From: Planctomycetota bacterium
GTDB lineage: Bacteria; Planctomycetota; Phycisphaerae; UBA1845
Direction of reading: 5' to 3'
DNA: 7,377 nucleotides
Assembly: GCA_024277835.1 (NCBI GenBank)
Contig: JAJRUK010000064.1
Location: forward strand, 1-7,377
The notes under the pieces were generated by a model. That model was given only the letters and a program-made list of their open reading frames with translations. It had not been told where the DNA came from and ran no database searches. The position numbers were made by a program, and so were the translations under genes. This document shows positions 1 through 5,402 of the stretch, piece after piece (within the stretch, counting starts at the first letter, position 1; each line of letters opens with the position of its first letter).

Positions 1-1104
1 GGACCGGCGATTGTTGGTCATGCCCATCCTACGGTCGGCGCAGCCATCACGGCGGCAGCGGAGCGGGGCATTAGTTTCGGCGCGGGCTGTGGACTTGAGG
101 CGGAGCTTGCCGAAGTTCTTGTTGACGCGTTGCCGTCGGTGGAGATGGTTCGGTTCGTCAATAGCGGGACCGAGGCGACGATGAGCGCGATTCGTCTCGC
201 GCGGGCGGCGACGGGGCGGACGAAGGTCGTGAAGTTTCTTGGTTGCTATCATGGTCACGTCGATTCGCTACTTGTAGCCGCGGGGTCTGGGGCTGCGACG
301 TTTGGTTCGCCGGACTCAGCGGGCGTGCCGGAGGCATTTGCAAAATCCACGCTGCTCGCTCCGTACAACGATCTCGACGCCGTTGAGCGCGTCTTAAAAG
401 AAAGCGGCGACGACGTTGCGGCCATTTTTGTGGAACCGATCGCTGGGAATATGGGTTTCGTCAAACCGAGTGATGGTTTTCTGCAAGGTTTGCGTTTGCT
501 TTGCGACAAGTACGGTTGCCTGTTGGTGTTTGATGAGGTGATGACCGGTTTTCGCACGGCGTGGGGTGGGTATCAGAATGTGTGCGGGGTCGCGCCGGAT
601 GTGACGTGTATGGGGAAGGTGATCGGCGGCGGGATGCCGGTCGCTGCGTACGGCGGGTCGCGAGCGCTGATGCAGAACGTGAGTCCGCTTGGTTCGATGT
701 ATCAGGCGGGGACGCTTAGCGGGAATCCGATTGGGATGGCCTCTGGTCTGGCGACGCTGAGTCTGTGCAAGCGCGACGGGTTTTACGAGGAATTGGCGGC
801 GAAAGCGGCGCGCTTGGCCGAAGGGTTGGCGCGGACGGCGGAAGAGGCGGGCGTTCCTCTTCAAACCGGCGCGTGTGGCGGAATGTTGGGCATGTCGTTT
901 TCGGAGCAACTGGTTCGCAATTTTGATGATGCCAAGGCATGCGAACATGACCGATTCGCGAAGTTTTTTCATGCGATGCTTATGCGTGGTGTTTGGTTGC
1001 CGCCTTCAGGATATGAGGCGATGTTTGTATCGGCTGCCCATGACGATGCGGCAATCGATGCGATCATCGAGGCGGCGGCGATGAGTTTCAAGGAGGTTGC
1101 ATGA
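1..1104 (+). CDS. hemL: Glutamate-1-semialdehyde 2,1-aminomutase, 5'-truncated by window edge
   Basis: Converts glutamate-1-semialdehyde to 5-aminolevulinate in the cytoplasm, the last step of the C5 route to the first tetrapyrrole precursor. It is a class III aminotransferase-fold, PLP-dependent enzyme. The reading frame is open from base 1, giving 367 visible residues; the family is about 425-430, so roughly 60 N-terminal residues lie off the left edge. A TTG at 130 is an internal leucine, not the start, because conserved family sequence (GHAHPTVG and so on) continues upstream of it. Visible family signatures, numbered from the window edge: SGTEA at 55-59, CYHGH at 82-86, FDEVMTGFR with the PLP-ring aspartate D178, MGKVIGGG with the Schiff-base lysine K206 (28 residues after the aspartate, as in the family), and YQAGTLSGNP in the gating-loop region. 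It ends in TGA overlapping the hemC start, so it is probably translationally coupled to hemC. Together these motifs separate it from ordinary ornithine or acetylornithine aminotransferases. Confidence 0.97.
   Translation, partial: GPAIVGHAHPTVGAAITAAAERGISFGAGCGLEAELAEVLVDALPSVEMVRFVNSGTEATMSAIRLARAATGRTKVVKFLGCYHGHVDSLLVAAGSGAATFGSPDSAGVPEAFAKSTLLAPYNDLDAVERVLKESGDDVAAIFVEPIAGNMGFVKPSDGFLQGLRLLCDKYGCLLVFDEVMTGFRTAWGGYQNVCGVAPDVTCMGKVIGGGMPVAAYGGSRALMQNVSPLGSMYQAGTLSGNPIGMASGLATLSLCKRDGFYEELAAKAARLAEGLARTAEEAGVPLQTGACGGMLGMSFSEQLVRNFDDAKACEHDRFAKFFHAMLMRGVWLPPSGYEAMFVSAAHDDAAIDAIIEAAAMSFKEVA
1090..1096 (+). promoter_or_regulatory. Shine-Dalgarno of hemC (AAGGAGG), inside the 3' end of hemL
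   Basis: A strong AAGGAGG lies within the last codons of hemL. It is 7 nt before the ATG at 1104 and only 4 nt before the ATG at 1101, which favours the second ATG as the hemC start. It is the strongest ribosome-binding site seen on the plus strand of the window. Confidence 0.8.
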
Positions 1105-1985
1105 TGGCGAAGTTACGCGTTGGTACGCGCGGCAGTGATCTTGCGCTGTGGCAGACGAACTGGGTGAGTGAGCGACTTCGCGAGGTGCATTCCGGGCTTG
1201 TAATTGAGCGGATCATCATCAAAACGCACGGCGACCTTGCGGTGTCGCAGCGTTTCGACGCCGATTGGCCTGTGGGTGGGTTTGTTGGTGCGATCGAGCA
1301 GGCGCTGTCGGGTAATGAGATTGATTTCGCGGTTCATAGTTACAAGGATATGCAGACCGCGCAGACGGCGGGGCTTGTGATTGCGGCGATTCCGGAGCGC
1401 GAAGTGGTTCACGATGTGCTCGTGACGCGCGAAGACGTCGAGCTTGCGGACGTGGGAGGCGGGTTTCGTGTTGGTACAAGTAGTCCCCGGCGGATCGCTC
1501 AATTTCGCAGGCACGCTGATGTCGAGATTGTTGAGCTGCGTGGTAATGTGCCAACGCGTGTGAAAAAGCTGAAGAGCGGCGACTTTGACGGTGTGGTTCT
1601 CGCGGCTGCGGGTATGAAGAGGCTGGGTATTGAGGTGCCGCATCGGATCGATCTTTCGGTCGATCAATTCGTCCCTGCCCCGGCGCAAGGCGCTCTTGCG
1701 ATTCAAACGCGAGAGACGGGGGAAGCTCGTGCTTTGATTGGTGTACTCGATCACGCACCGACGCGGCAACGAATCGATGCAGAGCGTGCGTTTCTCGCAA
1801 CCATTGGAGCCGGGTGTCACGTTCCCGTTGGCGCGTTTTGCGAATTCCAGGGTGAAGGTCTTTTTCTTCACGGGCAGCTATTTTCTGAGGACTATTCGAG
1901 ACTAGCAGAAGGCGTCGAGGTCGGGACGGACCCGTTAACCGTTGGAAAAGAGCTTGCGCAAACGCTTCTTGAAGAACTGGGTTGA
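1104..1985 (+). CDS. hemC: Porphobilinogen deaminase (hydroxymethylbilane synthase)
   Basis: Polymerises four porphobilinogens head to tail into hydroxymethylbilane, using a covalently bound dipyrromethane cofactor; cytoplasmic. From the ATG at 1104 the protein has 293 residues, slightly short of the usual 300-315. An ATG at 1101 would add one Met, but its spacing to the AAGGAGG is poor. Signatures: LRVGTRGSDLALWQT at the N-terminus, KTHGD near 40-44, AVHSYKDMQT with the catalytic aspartate D82, GTSSPRR at 124-130, ELRGNVPTR at 144-152, PAPAQGALAIQTR, and GAGCHVPVGAF with the cofactor-attaching cysteine C238. Both essential catalytic residues are therefore present. The flexible-loop motif that reads GGKGLFVKELE in the E. 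coli enzyme is here PVGGFVGAIE, so two lysines are absent. The gene overlaps hemL by one base (TGATG) and is followed after 3 nt by hemD, the next enzyme in the pathway. Confidence 0.97.
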   Translation: MAKLRVGTRGSDLALWQTNWVSERLREVHSGLVIERIIIKTHGDLAVSQRFDADWPVGGFVGAIEQALSGNEIDFAVHSYKDMQTAQTAGLVIAAIPEREVVHDVLVTREDVELADVGGGFRVGTSSPRRIAQFRRHADVEIVELRGNVPTRVKKLKSGDFDGVVLAAAGMKRLGIEVPHRIDLSVDQFVPAPAQGALAIQTRETGEARALIGVLDHAPTRQRIDAERAFLATIGAGCHVPVGAFCEFQGEGLFLHGQLFSEDYSRLAEGVEVGTDPLTVGKELAQTLLEELG

Positions 1986-1988
1986 CGC

Positions 1989-2669
1989 ATGAAGGTTTGG
2001 GTCACACGCGATGAGGAACCAGGCGGGCCGCTTTCGGCGGCGCTGACTGGGGTTGGATTGGACGTCGTTTGCGAGCGTGTCATTTCGCGTTTCGCTGCGC
2101 CGGATTGGGATAGCGATCACGTCGAGGCACTTGGCGAAGCGGACCTTCTTGTCTTGACCAGTGTCTATGCGATCGAACTTCTTGCCGGTCTCACCGGGCA
2201 TCGCGCGATGGGGGTGGCGGTCGTTGGCGAGGTGTCGCGGAAAGTGGCGGAGGCGGCGGGGTTTCGTGTTGCGTTTGTTGCAAACGATGGGAGTGTGCGA
2301 AGTTTGTTTGCGGACTTGCGAAGAGAGTTTTGTACGGGGCGCGTGTGCTACCCGCGATCAGCCCAAGCTCAGGAGCAAACCTCGTGGCGCGACGTGACCG
2401 TCGCCTGCCCGATCTTGTATGACACCGTCGCGCGCGATTTTGATCGCAGCGTGATTCAGCGCGTTGAAATGGTCGCGGTTGCGAGTCCGTCAGCCGTGCG
2501 CGCGATCGGGAGTATTGACTTGCCCTTTGCCAGCATTGGCCCAACCACGTCCACAGCCCTCGGCGAGTTTGGGATCACGCCTGTTGTTGAAGCGCCGGAG
2601 CGTTCGTTTGCATCGCTGGCTACGGCGATCGCATCTTACGCGAGTGACGCTCGCCACCAGCGTGCGTAG
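1989..2669 (+). CDS. hemD: Uroporphyrinogen-III synthase
   Basis: Cyclises hydroxymethylbilane with inversion of ring D to give uroporphyrinogen III, so the unstable HemC product passes directly to its neighbour's product. It has 226 residues; the family is about 230-260. The family is poorly conserved, but the two-lobed pattern is visible: an N-terminal strand MKVWVTRDEE, ADLLVLTSVYA at 51-61 (the usual LxxTSxxA), a VVGEVSRKVAEAAG segment at 78-91 (usual VGxxTAxAL), Y144 in the PILYDTV segment (usual Y-x-T), VAVASPSAV at 162-170, and SIGPTTSTALGEFG at 182-195 (the classic IGPTT motif). The start is ATG 3 nt after the hemC stop. No convincing Shine-Dalgarno precedes it, so translation probably depends on coupling to hemC. 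The last 34 bp overlap the 3' end of the oppositely oriented hemB. Identity rests on these motifs plus the position after hemC. Confidence 0.92.
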   Translation: MKVWVTRDEEPGGPLSAALTGVGLDVVCERVISRFAAPDWDSDHVEALGEADLLVLTSVYAIELLAGLTGHRAMGVAVVGEVSRKVAEAAGFRVAFVANDGSVRSLFADLRREFCTGRVCYPRSAQAQEQTSWRDVTVACPILYDTVARDFDRSVIQRVEMVAVASPSAVRAIGSIDLPFASIGPTTSTALGEFGITPVVEAPERSFASLATAIASYASDARHQRA

Positions 2670-3661
2670 TCGAGGGCGGCGTAGGTGAAGATGATGTCCG
2701 CGCCCGCTCGTGCGATCGAAACAAGTGACTCGCACATGCACTCTTTTTCATCAAGCCAACCAAGTTTCGCGGCTGCTTTCACCATCGCGTATTCGCCGCT
2801 GACGTGGTAGGCCGCGATGGGCAGATCGGTTCGTTGCCGAAGCAGGCTGATGATGTCGAGATAGGGCAGACCCGGTTTGACCATCATGATGTCCGCGCCT
2901 TCCGCTTCGTCGAGCATGGCTTCGAGGATCGCTTCGCGCGCATTGGCGGGGTCCATCTGATAGGTCTTTTTGTCTTTGGGGACATTGGGTGCATCGACGG
3001 GTGCTGACTCCAATGCTTCGCGGAATGGGCCATAGAAGGCGGAGGCGTATTTCGCGGTGTAGCTGAGGATCGCAGTTTCGGTGTAACCCGCATCGTCGAG
3101 TGCGTCGCGCATCGCAGCCACGCGACCGTCCATCATGTCTGATGGTGCGACGATATCCGCGCCGGCTTTCGCATGAACGACCGCCATCTTGGCGAGGATT
3201 GCGACTGTTTCGTCGTTAAGGACAACGCCTTGCTTGCTGACAATTCCGTCGTGACCCACGTTGGAATAGGGGTCGAGTGCGATGTCAGTAATGACGCACG
3301 CCGTCGGGCAGACTTCCTTGATCGTACGTACCGCGCGGCAGAGAAGATTATCCGGGTTGAGTGACTCAGCGCCGTCGTTGGTTTTCTTCGAGGCATCGAC
3401 GTGCGGGAAGAGTGCGAACGAACCGACGCCCAGGGCGATGGCTTCCTTGATTTCTTTGATGGTGTTGTCGATCGAGAGTCGTGATCGACCTGGCATGGCC
3501 CCGATCGGTTCGCAGACATTTTCGCCTTCAACGATGAATTGCGGCAGAACGAGTCGATCGGGTGTGAGTCGTGTTTCGCGCACGAGCTTGCGGATCGTCT
3601 CCGTTCGGCGCATGCGGCGAGGTCGAATGTTCGGTTTCGGCGATTCTTCTGTAGATGTCAT
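2636..3661 (-). CDS. hemB: Delta-aminolevulinic acid dehydratase (porphobilinogen synthase), Mg-type
   Basis: Condenses two 5-aminolevulinate molecules to porphobilinogen; cytoplasmic, normally a homo-octamer. I chose the ATG at 3661 (341 residues). The in-frame TTG at 3667 directly abuts the Shine-Dalgarno and cannot be served by it. Length matches the family (about 325-345). Signatures: RPRRMRR near the N-terminus, LVLPQFIVEG, FPHVDASKK at 85-93, the metal-region segment DIALDPYSNVGHDG at 126-139, SDMMDGRV at 175-181, SYTAKYASAFYGPFR with the first Schiff-base lysine K204, MMVKPGLPYLD with the second lysine K262, and AAYHVSGEYAM. The 126-139 segment has Ala and Asp where zinc enzymes carry cysteines, so this is the zinc-independent, magnesium-type enzyme. 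The gene converges on hemD with a 34-bp overlap and is separated from hemY upstream by 307 bp of repeat DNA. It may be transcribed from its own promoter there or by read-through from hemY. Confidence 0.98.
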   Translation of the reverse strand: MTSTEESPKPNIRPRRMRRTETIRKLVRETRLTPDRLVLPQFIVEGENVCEPIGAMPGRSRLSIDNTIKEIKEAIALGVGSFALFPHVDASKKTNDGAESLNPDNLLCRAVRTIKEVCPTACVITDIALDPYSNVGHDGIVSKQGVVLNDETVAILAKMAVVHAKAGADIVAPSDMMDGRVAAMRDALDDAGYTETAILSYTAKYASAFYGPFREALESAPVDAPNVPKDKKTYQMDPANAREAILEAMLDEAEGADIMMVKPGLPYLDIISLLRQRTDLPIAAYHVSGEYAMVKAAAKLGWLDEKECMCESLVSIARAGADIIFTYAALDYARWWRASLA

Positions 3662-3667
3662 GTTCAA

Positions 3668-3674
3668 TCTCCTT
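3668..3674 (-). promoter_or_regulatory. Shine-Dalgarno of hemB (AAGGAGA), decides the start
   Basis: On the minus strand AAGGAGA is followed by TTGAAC and then ATG, a spacing of 6 nt to the ATG at 3661. The TTG at 3667 begins immediately after this motif, so it is too close to act as the start. The edge of repeat element A (CTAG at 3680) lies only 5 bp further upstream. Confidence 0.8.
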
Positions 3675-3701
3675 CAACCCTAGGCAGGCTGAAAAAGTGT
3701 G

Positions 3702-3722
3702 GCACCGGTTTGTAACCGGTGC
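3702..3722. repeat. Hairpin 1 of element A
   Basis: A perfect 9-bp stem: GCACCGGTT at 3702-3710 pairs with AACCGGTGC at 3714-3722 around a TGT loop. There is no run of T after the stem on either strand, so it is not a standard intrinsic terminator. The 21-bp unit is the reverse complement of the core of hairpin 2 with one mismatch. Confidence 0.85.
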
Positions 3723-3740
3723 GATATCTTCTGTTTCCGG

Positions 3741-3771
3741 GTCTAGCACCGGTTACAAACCGTTGCTAGAC
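3741..3771. repeat. Hairpin 2 of element A
   Basis: A 14-bp stem with a single mismatch: GTCTAGCACCGGTT at 3741-3754 pairs with AACCGTTGCTAGAC at 3758-3771 around an ACA loop. Its core (3746-3766) can also pair with hairpin 1 (20 of 21 positions), so two mutually exclusive folds are possible. Confidence 0.85.
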
Positions 3772-3772
3772 A

Positions 3773-3789
3773 GAAAAACTTCGTTTTTC
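3773..3789. repeat. Hairpin 3 of element A
   Basis: A perfect 7-bp A/T-rich stem: GAAAAAC at 3773-3779 pairs with GTTTTTC at 3783-3789 around a TTC loop. It is A/T-rich rather than G/C-rich, so it would be a weak terminator at best. Its right arm overlaps the inner part of the right end of element A. Confidence 0.7.
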
Positions 3790-3798
3790 AACAGGCTG

Positions 3799-3909
3799 CT
3801 AGTGCTTTGTCGCAGCTTATTGTTCGGGTTCGCGAATGTCCGCTCCCTCACGGTCGCGGCTCTGATCGGACAAACAGTCCCCGAAGTTTTAGCTGTGACG
3901 CTGCACTAG
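3799..3909. repeat. Repeat element B: CTAG-bounded element with 19-bp imperfect terminal inverted repeats
   Basis: A 111-bp block. The left end 3799-3817 (CTAGTGCTTTGTCGCAGCT) matches the reverse complement of the right end 3891-3909 (CTAGTGCAGCGTCACAGCT) at 15 of 19 positions. Inside, GTCCG (3838-3842) is inverted against CGGAC (3867-3871), enclosing a G/C-rich segment that contains CTCCCTCACGGTCGCGGCTC. I recall similar segments scattered between genes in planctomycete genomes, but have not checked this. There is no believable coding sequence. The left CTAG is shared with the right edge of element A. This looks like a non-autonomous MITE-like or REP-like element. Confidence 0.65.
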
Positions 3910-3922
3910 CCATGCAGGCACC

Positions 3923-3951
3923 ATATTCGTTAGGCGACCGCAATGCGTCAA
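3923..3951 (-). promoter_or_regulatory. Possible promoter for hemB
   Basis: On the minus strand TTGACG (3951-3946, five of six to the sigma-70 -35 consensus) is followed after 17 nt by GAATAT (3928-3923, only three of six to the -10 consensus). It lies just downstream of hemY and outside both repeat elements, so it could be an ancestral hemB promoter. A transcript from it would begin with a leader of about 250 nt made mostly of elements B and A. The -10 match is weak, and hemB may instead be read through from hemY. Confidence 0.25.
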
Positions 3952-3968
3952 CGTCGCAGCATTCTCGG

Positions 3969-5402
3969 TCAACCTACTGCACAAGGTAGGTTGGTTGCAC
4001 GATTCGGAATCGCGATGTCGTCTTGCAAATTGCGTTTCACGTCGTCGGCGCATCGTGTTCCAACGCGAACGCAATCGTTCAGTGAAACGCCGTCGAGATA
4101 GTTACCCGCCGCGAATAGTCCGGGCAGTTTGCTTAGCTCCTTGCGGAATTCGGCGATGCGCTCACGATGGCCAAGGTGGTATTGCGGAATCGCCGGTGCG
4201 TATCGAACGATATCTGTGAGCGTTGGTTTTCCGCTGATCGATAGAATGTCGCGAAGGCCTGCCTGCGCTCGATCGATGAGTTGACCGTCTGATAGATCGA
4301 CCGCTCCCGGGTCTCGCGCGCCGCCGATGAAGACGCGAAGAAGGTGTTGGTCGGGCGGGGCGTAGTGCGGGAAGATGCTGTTCGAAAAGAGTACGCCCAT
4401 GAGCGGGAACGTCGGTTCGTTCCGTGGTACCAAAAAGCCAAACCCGCGAAGTTCGTGGCCTACGTCGCTGCGGTTGTAAGCAAGGTTGAGCACGGCGAGC
4501 GAGGCGCTTTTGATTGGCGATAGCTGTTGGGCAGCACGGGGAAGAAGCGGCTCAAGCAAACGCGTGGCTTCTTGCACCGGGACAGCCAGGACGACTCGCC
4601 GTGCGCGCAGGGCGTGCTTTTCGCCGCTGCAACCGTAAAGGATCGTGAAACCTGTCTCGTCATGACGAAGCGATTGCACCGTTGCATTTCTAATGCAGTC
4701 GCCGCCCAATTTTTCGCCAAGCTGGTGCGTTAGTGCGCCTAGGCCAGCGTTGAGGCTGACCATGCCGCGCCAGCGAGGCGTGTGCTTCTTGTTTTTCTTC
4801 GCGAACGCGCGTTTGAGTCCGTATCCGATCAAGCTCCTTGCGTCGGCATCGATCGCCGCGACCGACGGGAAACACGCGGGTAAGCTGAGCTTGGCGATGT
4901 CGCCGGAGAAGATGCCAGAGATGGCTGCGCTGACGATGGTGTCTGTTGCTTCGGGTCCGATTCGACGCGAGGCGACTTGTTCGATGGTGTCTTCGGATGC
5001 GCCGCTTCGTTTTGAGAGAAACAGCCCTCGCAACATGCGCAGTCGCGCCGATGGTGACAGCATTTTCGTCGTCAGCATCGCAACGGGGTTTGTCGGAACG
5101 GTGTGGAGGCGATTGTTGCGATAGATGTAGCGAAGTTTCGCGTCTTTGCTGGCGGAGACGACGTTTGTATTGTTGGCGACGTCACTTAGAAGCGTTTCGA
5201 AGTTTGGGTCGCGGACGATGACGTTGAACGGGCCTTTTTCGAGCAGGAACCCGTTTCGTTTTTCGCTGCGAGTGCATCCGCCGACGGTGCCGCTTTTTTC
5301 GAGAAGGCAGACGTCAACGCCCGCTTTCTTGAGTTCCCACGCGACGGTTAGCCCGCTGATTCCGCCGCCGAGGACAACAACGTCTTTCGTTTCGCGGTTC
5401 AT
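3969..5402 (-). CDS. hemY: Protoporphyrinogen oxidase, HemY-type (oxygen-dependent, FAD)
   Basis: Six-electron oxidation of protoporphyrinogen IX to protoporphyrin IX, the last step before metal insertion. These enzymes are FAD flavoproteins, usually associated with the inner membrane. The protein has 477 residues (family about 450-480). Signatures: an N-terminal dinucleotide-binding fold VVVLGGGISGLTVAWELKK with GxGxxG at 12-17, ending in LLEKSGTVGG; the substrate-side region WRGMVSLNAGLGALTHQLGEKLG in the middle; and the C-terminal FAD motif GLFAAGNYLDGVSLNDCVRVG at 428-448, matching the family pattern of GLFxAGN followed by GV...DC...G. No signal peptide or membrane span is obvious. The start ATG overlaps the hemE stop as ATGA, with no strong Shine-Dalgarno, so coupling to hemE is likely. 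A relative, coproporphyrinogen oxidase (CgoX), has the same fold. The adjacent hemN argues for the protoporphyrin branch. Also annotated as hemG in many genomes. Confidence 0.93.
   Translation of the reverse strand: MNRETKDVVVLGGGISGLTVAWELKKAGVDVCLLEKSGTVGGCTRSEKRNGFLLEKGPFNVIVRDPNFETLLSDVANNTNVVSASKDAKLRYIYRNNRLHTVPTNPVAMLTTKMLSPSARLRMLRGLFLSKRSGASEDTIEQVASRRIGPEATDTIVSAAISGIFSGDIAKLSLPACFPSVAAIDADARSLIGYGLKRAFAKKNKKHTPRWRGMVSLNAGLGALTHQLGEKLGGDCIRNATVQSLRHDETGFTILYGCSGEKHALRARRVVLAVPVQEATRLLEPLLPRAAQQLSPIKSASLAVLNLAYNRSDVGHELRGFGFLVPRNEPTFPLMGVLFSNSIFPHYAPPDQHLLRVFIGGARDPGAVDLSDGQLIDRAQAGLRDILSISGKPTLTDIVRYAPAIPQYHLGHRERIAEFRKELSKLPGLFAAGNYLDGVSLNDCVRVGTRCADDVKRNLQDDIAIPNRATNLPCAVG
3970..3993. 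terminator. Hairpin over the hemY stop codon, doubtful terminator
   Basis: An 8-bp perfect stem: CAACCTAC at 3970-3977 pairs with GTAGGTTG at 3986-3993 around an 8-nt loop. On the minus strand it covers the last codons and most of the stop codon of hemY. No U-run follows in the hemY direction (the next bases read ACCGAG), so it does not qualify as a standard intrinsic terminator. It could instead protect the 3' end of a processed hemN-hemE-hemY message or be part of another intergenic repeat. Confidence 0.35.

Larger units (their letters stand above)
3680..3802. repeat. Repeat element A: three-hairpin, CTAG-bounded, MITE/REP-like element
   Basis: A 123-bp block bounded by CTAG at 3680-3683 and at 3799-3802. 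Just inside, TGAAAAA (3690-3696) is inverted against TTTTTCA (3784-3790), giving imperfect terminal inverted repeats. CAGGCTG is repeated in direct orientation at both ends (3685-3691 and 3792-3798). The interior holds three hairpins, listed separately. It carries no open reading frame of its own that looks real, so if mobile it is non-autonomous. It sits between the hemY stop and the hemB Shine-Dalgarno. Similar ends (CAGCCTGTTGAAAAA read on the minus strand) are familiar to me from planctomycete intergenic repeats; that is recollection, not a search result. Confidence 0.65.

Noticed and set aside
394..972. 192-codon open frame on the minus strand inside hemL
   Set aside because: The translation is rich in Arg, His, Pro and Gln with no family motif, and it lies antisense to a clearly conserved hemL. 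It is a shadow frame of G/C-rich DNA.
1113..1871. 252-codon open frame antisense to hemC
   Set aside because: Long, but it shows no domain pattern, and the opposite strand holds every HemC catalytic motif. I treat it as a codon-bias artefact.
2647..2663. Small hairpin ACGCT...AGCGT near the hemD/hemB junction as a terminator
   Set aside because: The stem is only 5 bp and neither direction has a following T-run, so it does not qualify as an intrinsic terminator.
3769..3791. TTGAAA on the minus strand inside element A as a hemB promoter -35 box
   Set aside because: At 17-nt spacing the -10 position reads TAGCAA, only three of six to consensus, and it overlaps a hairpin stem. This is too weak to call.
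3655..3909. 84-codon open frame on the plus strand across the hemY-hemB gap
   Set aside because: It runs through the repeat elements and the hemB start region, has no Shine-Dalgarno or recognisable motif, and is explained by the hairpin repeats.
3680..3909. CRISPR array or riboswitch in the hemY-hemB gap
   Set aside because: There are no regularly spaced direct repeats with spacers. The repeats are inverted and differ from each other, and I recognise no conserved riboswitch core.
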